NCBI RefSeq assembly: GCF_003434305.1
Contig: NZ_QKKX01000033.1
Coordinates: 1 to 64,000, forward strand
Length of the DNA: 64,000 nt
Direction: 5' to 3'
Origin: Micromonospora sp. MW-13
Lineage (GTDB): Bacteria > Actinomycetota > Actinomycetes > Mycobacteriales > Micromonosporaceae
The first letter of the stretch is position 1. Every line of letters starts with the position of its first letter. The notes beneath the pieces were generated by a model, which was given only the letters and a program-made list of their open reading frames with translations, was not told where the DNA came from and did no database searches. Positions 38,008 through 45,431 of the stretch are shown piece after piece. Both the position numbers and the translations under genes were made by a program.

Positions 38008-38041
38008 GGTGGGGCCCGGCGCGCACGCGCCGGGCCCCACC
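38008..38041. terminator. Bidirectional terminator between the protease and XRE genes
   Basis: GTGGGGCCCGGCGCG (38009-38023) pairs perfectly over 15 bp with 38026-38040, extended by one pair on the outside. It fills the 62-nt gap between convergent stop codons. Confidence 0.85.
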
Positions 38042-38048
38042 CGTACGG

Positions 38049-39245
38049 TCACCGGGTCAGGCCGACCACCGTCGCCAGGTACGCCACCCCGGCCGGCGCC
38101 GGGCCGCCGCGCGCCACGTCGGCGATCACCGTACGCGCCACCGGCCGGCACCGGACCTCGGCCGGCGCGGTCCGGTCGGCGTCGACCAGGGCCCGGCCGG
38201 CCCGCAGCAGGTCACCGACGTGCAGGTACGCCCGCGCGGCGTCCACCAGGTGCGCGGCCCGGTGCTCGACCGGCAGCCGCCCCCAGGTGCTCCGGCCGGT
38301 GACCCGCTCGTGCCGGGTGACCGCCTCGCCGCCGTCGCCCAGGGCGACCGCCGCCGCCACCCGGGCCAACTCGACCGACGTGGGCCCGAAGCTGGTCCGG
38401 TGGTGGTCGTGGCCGTCGCCGACCCGCTCGGCGATCTCGGCCGCCCGGTCGGCCAACTCCCCCACGCTCCGCGCGTCGCCGCAGGAGGCGGCGGCAAGGG
38501 CGGCCTCCACCAGCAGCGTCCCGCACAGGGCGAGTTCCTGCGGCGGGGCGTCGGACGGCACCGGGGACGCGAACCGGTGTGCGGCGGCAAGTGTCGCCGT
38601 CATCGCCAACCCGCCCCGCCCCGACGCGCGCAACGCCTGCCCGAGCGGGATGGCGGCGACCGCCGCCAGCAGCGGGTCATCGCCCGCCACCGCCATCGCC
38701 CGGTCGGCGGCCAGCCACGCCACGTCGGCCTCTCCGAGCTTCACCAGCACCGACGCGGTGAGCCGGTACGCCTGCACCAGCAGATCCGCCCCGTCGTCGG
38801 CCGGGGCGGCAGCGCGGGCGCGCTGGGCGTCGCCGAGCAGGCCCGGAAGCGCCCGCACCAACTGTGGATAGCCCGCGTGCTGGTACGTCAACCAGGCGTG
38901 CTCCACCCGGCGGCGCAGCTCACCCCTCGGCGGCCGTGTTCCGGGGCCGGTCCGGCAGGTGTCGTAGCGGGCCAGCGCCGCCCGAAGCCCGTCCAGCCCC
39001 TCGACGGCACCGGCCGCCCCTGCCGGCCGGGCACCCCCGTCGACCAGGACCGACGTGTCCACCCGGAGGACCTCGGCGACATCCTGGACGACGGAGAACC
39101 GGTCGAGCGTGCGGACGCCCCGCTCGACCTTGTCCACCCAACTCTTCGACTTGCCCAGCCGGTCGGCGAGCATCTGCTGGGTCATTCCGCGCCGGGCCCG
39201 CCACCGCGCGACCCGCCGACCTATCGGCAGGTCATCGCTGGTCAC
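38049..39245 (-). CDS. XRE-family regulator with TPR-like C-terminal domain
   Basis: A 398-residue protein. The N-terminal helix-turn-helix is GRRVARWRARRGMTQQMLAD followed by RLGKSKSWVDKVERG. The remaining 320 residues are Ala-rich helical repeats (for example LLVQAYRLTASVLVKLGEAD; AAHLVDAARAYLHVGDLLRA) like the TPR-type sensor half of many actinobacterial orphan regulators, some controlled by peptides. The GTG at 39245 lies inside the end of the 56-codon gene upstream, overlapping by 14 nt, so translation is probably coupled. Confidence 0.8.
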   Translation of the reverse strand: MTSDDLPIGRRVARWRARRGMTQQMLADRLGKSKSWVDKVERGVRTLDRFSVVQDVAEVLRVDTSVLVDGGARPAGAAGAVEGLDGLRAALARYDTCRTGPGTRPPRGELRRRVEHAWLTYQHAGYPQLVRALPGLLGDAQRARAAAPADDGADLLVQAYRLTASVLVKLGEADVAWLAADRAMAVAGDDPLLAAVAAIPLGQALRASGRGGLAMTATLAAAHRFASPVPSDAPPQELALCGTLLVEAALAAASCGDARSVGELADRAAEIAERVGDGHDHHRTSFGPTSVELARVAAAVALGDGGEAVTRHERVTGRSTWGRLPVEHRAAHLVDAARAYLHVGDLLRAGRALVDADRTAPAEVRCRPVARTVIADVARGGPAPAGVAYLATVVGLTR

Positions 39246-39402
39246 GACGCCACCGCCGGTCCGGCACCGCCCTGGTGGTGTCGTCCACCGGCACCCGGTC
39301 CGCCTCGGCCTGCTCCAACAGCCGCCGCTTCGCCGCCTCCCGCTCGGCGGCCTCGGCCTGCTCACTCCGGCTCGGCACCGGATCGTCACCGCGCACCTGC
39401 AT
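39232..39402 (-). CDS. 56-residue charged helical protein upstream of an XRE regulator
   Basis: A short frame that begins with an ATG at 39402 directly after an excellent GGAGGTGGGG site and ends at a TGA inside the start of the XRE gene. The product is Glu/Ala/Arg-rich (SRSEQAEAAEREAAKRRLLE) and should form one amphipathic helix or coiled coil, followed by a basic tail (DRRWRRDQR). It could be a leader for translational coupling or a small partner of the regulator. I do not know a family for it. Confidence 0.6.
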   Translation of the reverse strand: MQVRGDDPVPSRSEQAEAAEREAAKRRLLEQAEADRVPVDDTTRAVPDRRWRRDQR

Positions 39403-39508
39403 CCCCACCTCCGTTGGTAGGGGCGCGGCGGCAAGCTCGTGGAAGGACCGTCACCGCCGCGCCCGGACAATGGGCACGACGGCGACCAACCCGCTGCCGC
39501 TGTAACTT

Positions 39509-39559
39509 CCCACTGATCGCGCCCAGTAGTCCAATGCTCACGATCAGGCGATCGGTGGG
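39509..39559. promoter_or_regulatory. Inverted repeat between two XRE genes
   Basis: CCCACTGATCGC (39509-39520) and GCGATCGGTGGG (39548-39559) are inverted copies with one mismatch, 27 nt apart, in a relatively A/T-rich 217-nt gap. It could end transcription of the upstream XRE gene or be an operator for the downstream small gene/XRE unit. Confidence 0.4.
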
Positions 39560-39619
39560 CCAGGTGCGGACAGGGCTACAGACAGTAGTGACTGATCCAA
39601 CTGACACGGCTTGTACTAG

Positions 39620-40852
39620 CTACACGCCGACAAGCGATGCAAGATCCGCCAATTCCTGCGACATTGCTCGACGGCGCTGCTCGGCGATGGACCGCACGAT
39701 GTCCCGTGCGTACCGCTGCTGCCGTAACCATGCCGGGGCGTTCTTCCGCAGATCGAGTAGTACGTCGGTCGCCTGCCCGTACTGGCGCATCTCCGCGTAC
39801 GCCCAGGCCACGTCCAGGCGGTGCCGCTGCCAACTCGACGCCACCACCATCGGCCCTGGGGGCACGAGCGCTGACAGTTCCAGCACCCGGCCCGGGTTGC
39901 CGGCCACCGCCGCCGCCTCGACCCGCTGCATCTGCACCCGTCCAGGATCGAAGCCCTTGACCATCATCAGGTGCCCCGGCTCCGGGTTCCGCTCACCGAT
40001 CCTGACCGCCGCCGCCGCTGCGGCCTCGGTCAGATCAGACGCCAGATCGGGCTGGTTGTCCCGGGCGTAAGCGGCAGCAGCGCCCATCAGCAGCCATCCC
40101 CACGCGGCCAACTCCCCCGGGGTCGCCCGACTGAACTTCGGCTCGATCGCATCGGCGGTCGAAACGGTCAACTCGGCAGCCTCAGCCAGGCGACCCTGAC
40201 GCAGCAGCAACCAGCACATGCCCTGGATGACAGTCGCCCCTACCACCTGGTCACCGGCCTTGTGGGCGGCGTCGAGTGCGCCCGCGAGCGCGGTCTGCGC
40301 CAGGTCTCCGGCACGGAGTTGGATCAACAGGTTGCCGGTGAGGTGTTGAACACGGGCGAGCAGCCGGTACAGGCTCGTCCGGGTGACGCCGTCCGCCGCC
40401 GCTGCCGCAAGCCGAGCGTCAAGCAGCAGAGAGGGCAGCATCGCCAGCGCCGAAGCGAAGTCGTTGGCGTGGTATACCCGGTCGCAGACTCGCAGCCTGC
40501 TCTCAAGCGCATCAAGCGTGGGCGGCTCGGCAACCATCGGCTTCACCAGCTCGGCACCAGCAAGCCCGCGCACCGGCGCGACCGCGCGACGGATTTCCGC
40601 CAGCGAGAGTGGACGGCTGTCGGGCTCACCACGTGCCGCCGCCCGGGACGCGTCACCCATGAGAGCGGTGGTTGGTACGCCAAGCGCATGCGCGAGCTTC
40701 CGGAGAGTGGGAATACGGGCACTCTGCCGCGTGCCCTGTTCGAGCTTCCTGATGACCCCGACATCGACACCCGCCGCCTCCGCAAGCTGCTCCTGCGTCA
40801 GGGTCGACTGGCGACGAATGCGGGCCAGGTGCTCACCGATGGTCGGCTCCAT
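39620..40852 (-). CDS. XRE-family regulator with TPR-like sensor domain
   Basis: A 410-residue protein. The helix-turn-helix at the N-terminus is IGEHLARIRRQSTLTQEQLA followed by EAAGVDVGVIRKLEQG. Helical repeats fill the remainder (for example TSLYRLLARVQHLTGNLLIQ and LDVAWAYAEMRQYGQATDVL). The ATG at 40852 has GGGAGGG 8 nt upstream. Its codon use is visibly less G/C-biased than that of its neighbours, hinting at a different history. It belongs to the same broad class as the next regulator but is not a recent duplicate. Target genes unknown. Confidence 0.8.
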   Translation of the reverse strand: MEPTIGEHLARIRRQSTLTQEQLAEAAGVDVGVIRKLEQGTRQSARIPTLRKLAHALGVPTTALMGDASRAAARGEPDSRPLSLAEIRRAVAPVRGLAGAELVKPMVAEPPTLDALESRLRVCDRVYHANDFASALAMLPSLLLDARLAAAAADGVTRTSLYRLLARVQHLTGNLLIQLRAGDLAQTALAGALDAAHKAGDQVVGATVIQGMCWLLLRQGRLAEAAELTVSTADAIEPKFSRATPGELAAWGWLLMGAAAAYARDNQPDLASDLTEAAAAAAVRIGERNPEPGHLMMVKGFDPGRVQMQRVEAAAVAGNPGRVLELSALVPPGPMVVASSWQRHRLDVAWAYAEMRQYGQATDVLLDLRKNAPAWLRQQRYARDIVRSIAEQRRRAMSQELADLASLVGV

Positions 40853-41107
40853 GTGAATCCCTCCCAGGTAGCGGTCTGGGCGGCAGTTTCGTCGGCCGCT
40901 ACAACAAGCGGAGCCGCCACTTCGGACGGTACACCTCGCTGAATGCCGGAGAGTAACGCCACACGTTCAAGAAGTAAGTGGATGAGGGTCGTGTGACGGC
41001 GATTCCCGACAACCTCAGCCGCCTCGCCGACGATCGACTCCCCGCTTCCAGATGAGGGTTGCCATCTCGACGGCGACACGTGCCCGACGGTTGCTAGGGT
41101 CGCGCGG

Positions 41108-41593
41108 GTGACCGGTCTCCAGCGGCTCGACATCCACCACGCCGCCGCGCTGCTCCGCTTCGAGCGGGAGAACCGGGCGTACTTCGCCCGGTCCGTGCCA
41201 GACCGGGGCGACGACTACTTCGCCGGCTTCGCCGCGCGGCACGCGGAGCTGCTCGCGGAGCAGGCCGCCGGGCTGCACCACATCCACGTCCTGCTCGACG
41301 GCGACGGGGTCGTGCTGGGCCGGTTCAACCTGGTCGACGTCGCCGACGGCGGCGCGGAGCTGGGCTTCCGGGTGGCCGAGCGGGCGGCCGGGCGGGGCGT
41401 GGCGACGGACGGCGTGCGCCGCGTGGTCGAGCTGGCCCGTGCCGGGTACGGGCTGCGCCGGCTGGTCGCGTCGGCCGCGCTGGACAACGCCGGTTCGCTC
41501 GGGGTGCTGCGGCGCACCGGTTTCGTCCCGGCCGGCACGGTGCTGCTCGACGGGCGGCCCGGGCTTCGGCACGTCCGGGAGCTGGGGGCCTGA
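41108..41593 (+). CDS. GNAT-family N-acetyltransferase (RimJ/RimL-like)
   Basis: A 161-residue acetyl-CoA-dependent transferase. Recognisable parts are LLRFERENRAYFARSVPDRG (typical of the RimL/SpeG-like branch), GRFNLVDVADGGAELGFRVA, the acetyl-CoA loop RAAGRGVATDGVRRVVELAR, and LDNAGSLGVLRRTGFVPAGT. The acceptor is probably an alpha- or side-chain amine. The GTG at 41108 lies 7 nt after a TAGGGT box, so it is very likely leaderless. Confidence 0.85.
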   Translation: MTGLQRLDIHHAAALLRFERENRAYFARSVPDRGDDYFAGFAARHAELLAEQAAGLHHIHVLLDGDGVVLGRFNLVDVADGGAELGFRVAERAAGRGVATDGVRRVVELARAGYGLRRLVASAALDNAGSLGVLRRTGFVPAGTVLLDGRPGLRHVRELGA

Positions 41594-41674
41594 CGCGGGG
41601 CCGACGCGCCCGCGTCGCCCGCCCGGGGCCGGTTCGCCCTTCACGTCCTCGCGTCGGTGCGACAGGATGCGGAG

Positions 41675-42442
41675 ATGCTTCCGATGCCGCGCGCACTCCT
41701 GCTCGACTTCGGCGGCGTCCTCGCGGACGCCCCGCTCGGCTTCACGATCCCACCCGAACTGGTCCGGCGGCTGGTCGAGCTGGCCGGGGGCGCACGGTCG
41801 GCGGAGGAGGTCACCCGGGACCTGAGCGCCGCGTCCAGGGCGTACGCGCGGTGGCGGGACGACGTGGGCAACCGCGAACGGTCGATGGAGTTGCCCCACG
41901 CGCGGGTGTGGGCCGAGTTCCTGACCCCCGACTGGCCGGCCCCGGCGCGGGAGGCCGTCGAGCGGGAGGCCACCCCGCTGGCGTACCTGTGGACGTGGCG
42001 CCCGGAGTGGGCCGTTCGTCCCGGCATCCCCGAGGTGCTGGCCGCTGCCGCGCGCGCCGGCCTGCCGATGGCGATCGTCAGCAACACCCTCTGTGGCGCC
42101 GCGCACCGGGACTTCCTACGCGGGGTCGGCCTCGACGGGCGGTTCGCGGCGCAGTTCTACAGCGACGAGGCCGGGCCGCGCAAGCCGAACCCGGAGCTGG
42201 CCCGCCTCGCCGCGCGGGCCGTCGCCGTGCCGGTCGGCGACTGTTGGTTCGTCGGCGACAGCGTGCACCGGGACATCGTGTGCGCCCGTCGAGCCGGGGC
42301 GGGCGTGGCGGTGCTGATGCGCTCGCCGCGCACCGACCGGGAGCCCCCGCTACCGGGGTTCGCCCCGGACGCCGTGGTCGACGACGGTCACGGTCTGCTC
42401 GCGCTGCTGCGGGACGCCGGGGCGGTCGCCCCGGCCGGGTGA
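41675..42442 (+). CDS. HAD-superfamily hydrolase
   Basis: A 255-residue phosphatase-like protein. Motif I is LLDFGGVLAD, in which the second Asp of the usual DxD is Gly; this is standard in the DFGGVL branch (YihX/epoxide-hydrolase N-domain-like). Motif II is IVSNT, motif III the Lys in RKPNPE, and motif IV CWFVGDSVHRD. A helical cap lies at residues 20-110. The substrate is likely a small sugar phosphate or nucleotide. The ATG at 41675 lies 6 nt after CAGGAT and may be leaderless; a second ATG at 41684 has GGAG 9 nt before it. Confidence 0.85.
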   Translation: MLPMPRALLLDFGGVLADAPLGFTIPPELVRRLVELAGGARSAEEVTRDLSAASRAYARWRDDVGNRERSMELPHARVWAEFLTPDWPAPAREAVEREATPLAYLWTWRPEWAVRPGIPEVLAAAARAGLPMAIVSNTLCGAAHRDFLRGVGLDGRFAAQFYSDEAGPRKPNPELARLAARAVAVPVGDCWFVGDSVHRDIVCARRAGAGVAVLMRSPRTDREPPLPGFAPDAVVDDGHGLLALLRDAGAVAPAG

Positions 42443-42490
42443 CGGCGTTTCCGTAGCTCATGTCGTTGCCGGACCAGCCGGCCGAGGAGG

Positions 42491-43339
42491 TCAGCCGGGC
42501 GGGGGCGGGGGGAGGATCTGGCGGAGCTGGCCGGGTGGGGTGGCGCGGGGGCGCCACTCCCGGGGGTAGCCCACCGACACCTCCTCGAAGCGCACCCCGT
42601 CGTGCCAGGTGGTACGGGGGATGTGCAGGTGGCCGTAGACGGCCGCGACGGCGTCGTAGCGCAGGTGCCAGTCGGCGGTGGCGTCGGTGCCGCACCACTG
42701 GGCGAAGATCGGATAGCGCAGGACCCGGGTCGGCTCGCGCACCAGCGGCCAGTGGCTGACCAGCACCGTCGGCAACGCCGGGTCGCGGGCGTCGAGCCGC
42801 CGGGCGGTCTCGGCGACCCGGGCCGCGCACCACGCCTGCCGGCTCGGGTACGGGTCGGGGTGCAGCAGGAACTCGTCGGTGCAGACGATCCCGGTGGCGT
42901 ACGCCTCGGCGAGCGCCTCCTCGCGGGTGTCCAGCCCCTCGGGCCGCCAGCCGTAGTCGTACAGCAGGAACAGCGGCGCGACCAGCGCCGGCCCGCCGGG
43001 GCCCCGCCACACCGGGTACGGGTCCTCCGGGGTGAGCACGCCCAGGTCGCGGCAGACCCGGACGAGGTGCCGGTAGCGGGCCTCACCGCGCAGGGTGACC
43101 GGGTCGGCCGGGGGCGTCCACAGCTCGTGGTTGCCGGGCACCCAGACCACCCTGGCGAAGCGGCGGGCGAGCACGCCGAGGGCCCATTCGACGTCGGCCA
43201 CGCTGTCGCCCACGTCGCCCGCGACCAGCAGCCAGTCGGCCGGCGAGCCGGGCCGCAGGCCCTCGACGATGGCGCGATTCTCCGCGTACCCCACGTGCAG
43301 GTCACTGATGGCGAGCAGCGCGCCGTCGTCCTCCCCCAC
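42491..43339 (-). CDS. Calcineurin-like metallophosphoesterase
   Basis: A 282-residue protein with all motifs of the family: LLAISDLHVGY (DxH), LLVAGDVGDS (GDxxD-like), WVPGNHELW (GNHE), VLVSHWPLV and VYGHLHIPR (GHxH). A di-metal centre hydrolyses phosphomono- or diesters. In other actinomycetes similar genes sit beside phosphopantetheinyl transferases, but none is present here. The GTG at 43339 lies 6 nt after TAGGAT on the minus strand, which fits leaderless expression. It has a Pro-rich C-terminus. Confidence 0.88.
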   Translation of the reverse strand: MGEDDGALLAISDLHVGYAENRAIVEGLRPGSPADWLLVAGDVGDSVADVEWALGVLARRFARVVWVPGNHELWTPPADPVTLRGEARYRHLVRVCRDLGVLTPEDPYPVWRGPGGPALVAPLFLLYDYGWRPEGLDTREEALAEAYATGIVCTDEFLLHPDPYPSRQAWCAARVAETARRLDARDPALPTVLVSHWPLVREPTRVLRYPIFAQWCGTDATADWHLRYDAVAAVYGHLHIPRTTWHDGVRFEEVSVGYPREWRPRATPPGQLRQILPPPPPG

Positions 43340-43460
43340 CCGTCGATCCTACGGGAGGCCACCCCGCCCCGGCAGGCGCGGCGACGACGAGGGCGGGTGC
43401 TCGGCGCAGGGGTCACGGAGGTCGACCGGGGCGGCGGGGGCGGACCGGGTACGATCAGCA

Positions 43461-43540
43461 CGGGCCGTGACTGGCGCGTGGGGATGGACAACCATCGGGA
43501 AGCGGTCCCGTCATGAGGACGTCTGCCGAGCGCCTGGGCC
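43461..43540 (+). ncRNA. ZTP (pfl) riboswitch upstream of glyA
   Basis: The leader carries the conserved blocks of the pfl motif in order: CCGTGACTGGCG (43465-43476), a short hairpin GATGG-ACAA-CCATC, CGGGAAGCGG (43496-43505), and the 3' block CCGAGCGCCTGGGC (about 43526-43539). The pairing CGGG...CCCG closes the first helix. ZTP riboswitches sense the purine intermediate ZMP/ZTP, which rises when 10-formyl-tetrahydrofolate is short, and turn on one-carbon genes such as glyA. A -10-like TACGAT lies at 43450-43455, so the transcript would begin close to 43461. The ribosome-binding site (CCAGGAGG) follows 12 nt after the motif. Confidence 0.88.
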
Positions 43541-43564
43541 TTCCGCACGTCACCAGGAGGTCTC

Positions 43565-45004
43565 ATGCCGTCGCCGAATGCCGAGTCCACCGCCTTCCGC
43601 AGCGCCCTTGAGGTGATCCGCGCCGTCGAGCCCCGGGTCGCCGACGCGATCGGGGCGGAGCTGGCCGACCAGCGCGAGTCGCTCAAGCTGATCGCCAGCG
43701 AGAACTACGCCTCCCCCGCCACGCTGCTGGCGATGGGCAACTGGTTCAGCGACAAGTACGCCGAGGGCACCGTCGGCCGCCGGTTCTACGCCGGCTGCCA
43801 GAACGTCGACACGGTCGAGGCGCTCGCCGCCGAGCACGCCAAGGAGCTGTTCGGCGCCGCGCACGCGTACGTGCAGCCGCACTCCGGCATCGACGCCAAC
43901 CTGGTGGCGTTCTGGGCGGTGCTGGCCGACCGGGTCGAGGCGCCGGCGCTGAAGAAGGCCCAGGTACGGCAGGTCAACGACCTGACCGAGCAGGACTGGT
44001 TCACGCTGCGCCGGGAGCTGGGCAACCAGCGGATGCTCGGCATGTCCCTGGACGCGGGCGGGCACCTCACCCACGGCTTCCGGCCGAACATCTCCGGCAA
44101 GATGTTCGACCAGCGCAGCTACGGCACCGACCCGGTGACCGGGCTGGTCGACTACGACAAGGTCGCCGAGGCGGCCCGCGAGTTCAAGCCGATGATCCTG
44201 GTCGCCGGTTACTCCGCGTACCCGCGCAAGGTGAACTTCCGGATCATGCGGGAAATCGCCGACTCGGTCGGCGCGACGTTCATGGTCGACATGGCGCACT
44301 TCGCCGGCCTGGTGGCGGGCAAGGTCTTCACCGGGGACTTCGACCCGGTGCCGCACGCGCACATCGTCACCACCACCACCCACAAGTCGCTGCGCGGCCC
44401 GCGCGGCGGCATGGTGCTCTGCGGCCCGGAGCTGGCCGACCAGGTGGACCGGGGCTGCCCGATGGTGCTCGGCGGCCCGCTGCCGCACGTGATGGCCGCC
44501 AAGGCCGTCGCGCTGGCCGAGGCCCGCCGCCCCGACTTCGCCGGCTATGCCCAGCGGGTCGTCGACAACGCCCAGGCCCTCGCCGAGGGGCTGCTGCGCC
44601 GGGGCGCGAAGCTGGTCACCGGCGGCACCGACAACCACCTGGTGCTGATCGACGTCGCCGGGTACGGGCTGACCGGCCGGCAGGCCGAGCAGGCGCTGCT
44701 CGACTCGGGCATCGTCACCAACCGGAACTCCGTCCCGCAGGACCCGAACGGCGCCTGGTACACCTCGGGCATCCGGATCGGCACCCCGGCGCTGACCACC
44801 CGGGGCCTGGGCGTCGCCGAGATGGACGCCACCGCCGAGCTGATCCACACCGTGCTCGGCCGGACCACCCCCGGCTCGAACACCGACGGCACCCCCTCGA
44901 AGGCCAAGTACGTCCTCGACCCGGCGCTGGCCGACAAGGTCAGCCGCCAGGCCACCGACCTCCTGTCGGCCTTCCCCCTCTACCCCTCGATCACCCTGGC
45001 CTGA
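43565..45004 (+). CDS. glyA: Serine hydroxymethyltransferase
   Basis: A 479-residue PLP enzyme making glycine and 5,10-methylene-THF from serine. Conserved parts are ESLKLIASENYASPATLLAM, YAEGTVGRRFYAGCQNVDTV, AHAYVQPHSGIDAN, DMAHFAGLVAG, and the PLP-binding Lys274 in TTTTHKSLRGPRGG. It is about 60 residues longer than the E. coli enzyme because of an insertion after VLADRVEAPALKKAQ and a longer C-terminus, as in other actinobacterial forms. The ATG at 43565 has AGGAGG 4 nt upstream, right behind the ZTP riboswitch. It ends at a strong terminator. Confidence 0.96.
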   Translation: MPSPNAESTAFRSALEVIRAVEPRVADAIGAELADQRESLKLIASENYASPATLLAMGNWFSDKYAEGTVGRRFYAGCQNVDTVEALAAEHAKELFGAAHAYVQPHSGIDANLVAFWAVLADRVEAPALKKAQVRQVNDLTEQDWFTLRRELGNQRMLGMSLDAGGHLTHGFRPNISGKMFDQRSYGTDPVTGLVDYDKVAEAAREFKPMILVAGYSAYPRKVNFRIMREIADSVGATFMVDMAHFAGLVAGKVFTGDFDPVPHAHIVTTTTHKSLRGPRGGMVLCGPELADQVDRGCPMVLGGPLPHVMAAKAVALAEARRPDFAGYAQRVVDNAQALAEGLLRRGAKLVTGGTDNHLVLIDVAGYGLTGRQAEQALLDSGIVTNRNSVPQDPNGAWYTSGIRIGTPALTTRGLGVAEMDATAELIHTVLGRTTPGSNTDGTPSKAKYVLDPALADKVSRQATDLLSAFPLYPSITLA

Positions 45005-45021
45005 CCCACCCGACTGGTTGG

Positions 45022-45078
45022 TGATCAAGAGGTTTGCGTCAGCGGCAGGGGCCGATCCTGACGCAAACCTCTTGATCA
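45022..45078. terminator. Perfect 21-bp stem-loop terminator at glyA
   Basis: Arms 45022-45042 (TGATCAAGAGGTTTGCGTCA...) and 45058-45078 are perfect complements over 21 bp around a 15-nt loop. It is much less G/C-rich than the surrounding DNA. It lies between glyA and a convergent small gene. Confidence 0.88.
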
Positions 45079-45109
45079 TCGGGGCGGGACGCCGGGGGGC
45101 GGGGGGTGT

Positions 45110-45361
45110 TTAGGGCAGGGGGCGCTTGAGGTGGTAGCGGTGCACCTCGGTGCTGCCCTGGATGTTGTTCACGTCCTCGGCGGCGGAGACCAACTCCCAG
45201 CCGTCCCGGCCGGCCCGGTTGAGGTGGGCGATCGCTGTGTCGCCGTACGCGGTGATGTCGGAGCGGGACCCGTCCGGGCCGTACCAGACGAACGAGACGT
45301 GGAAATTGCGTCCCTGCCCCTGGTAGCGGCGGACCAACAGCGCGTACTCCCATGCGACCAT
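45110..45361 (-). CDS. Small DUF4177-like protein
   Basis: An 83-residue protein: MVAWEYALLVRRYQGQGRNF at the start, the central block YGDTAIAHLNRAGRDGWELV, and HRYHLKRPLP at the end. The WEY...LN..G.DGWELV pattern is that of DUF4177-like proteins, whose function is unknown. The ATG at 45361 lies 7 nt after CATAAT, a near-consensus -10, so it is probably leaderless; an in-frame ATG at 45370 would overlap that box. Confidence 0.7.
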   Translation of the reverse strand: MVAWEYALLVRRYQGQGRNFHVSFVWYGPDGSRSDITAYGDTAIAHLNRAGRDGWELVSAAEDVNNIQGSTEVHRYHLKRPLP

Positions 45362-45431
45362 GTGGTCCATTATGGCCGGTGCGCCCGGATGACGGACGCA
45401 CGGGGGGTGGCGGAACGACGACAGTACGGGG

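Noticed and set aside
40798..41133. Leftward frame overlapping the start of the XRE gene
   Set aside because: It overlaps the 5' end of a well-supported gene and the leaderless GNAT promoter, and lacks domain features.
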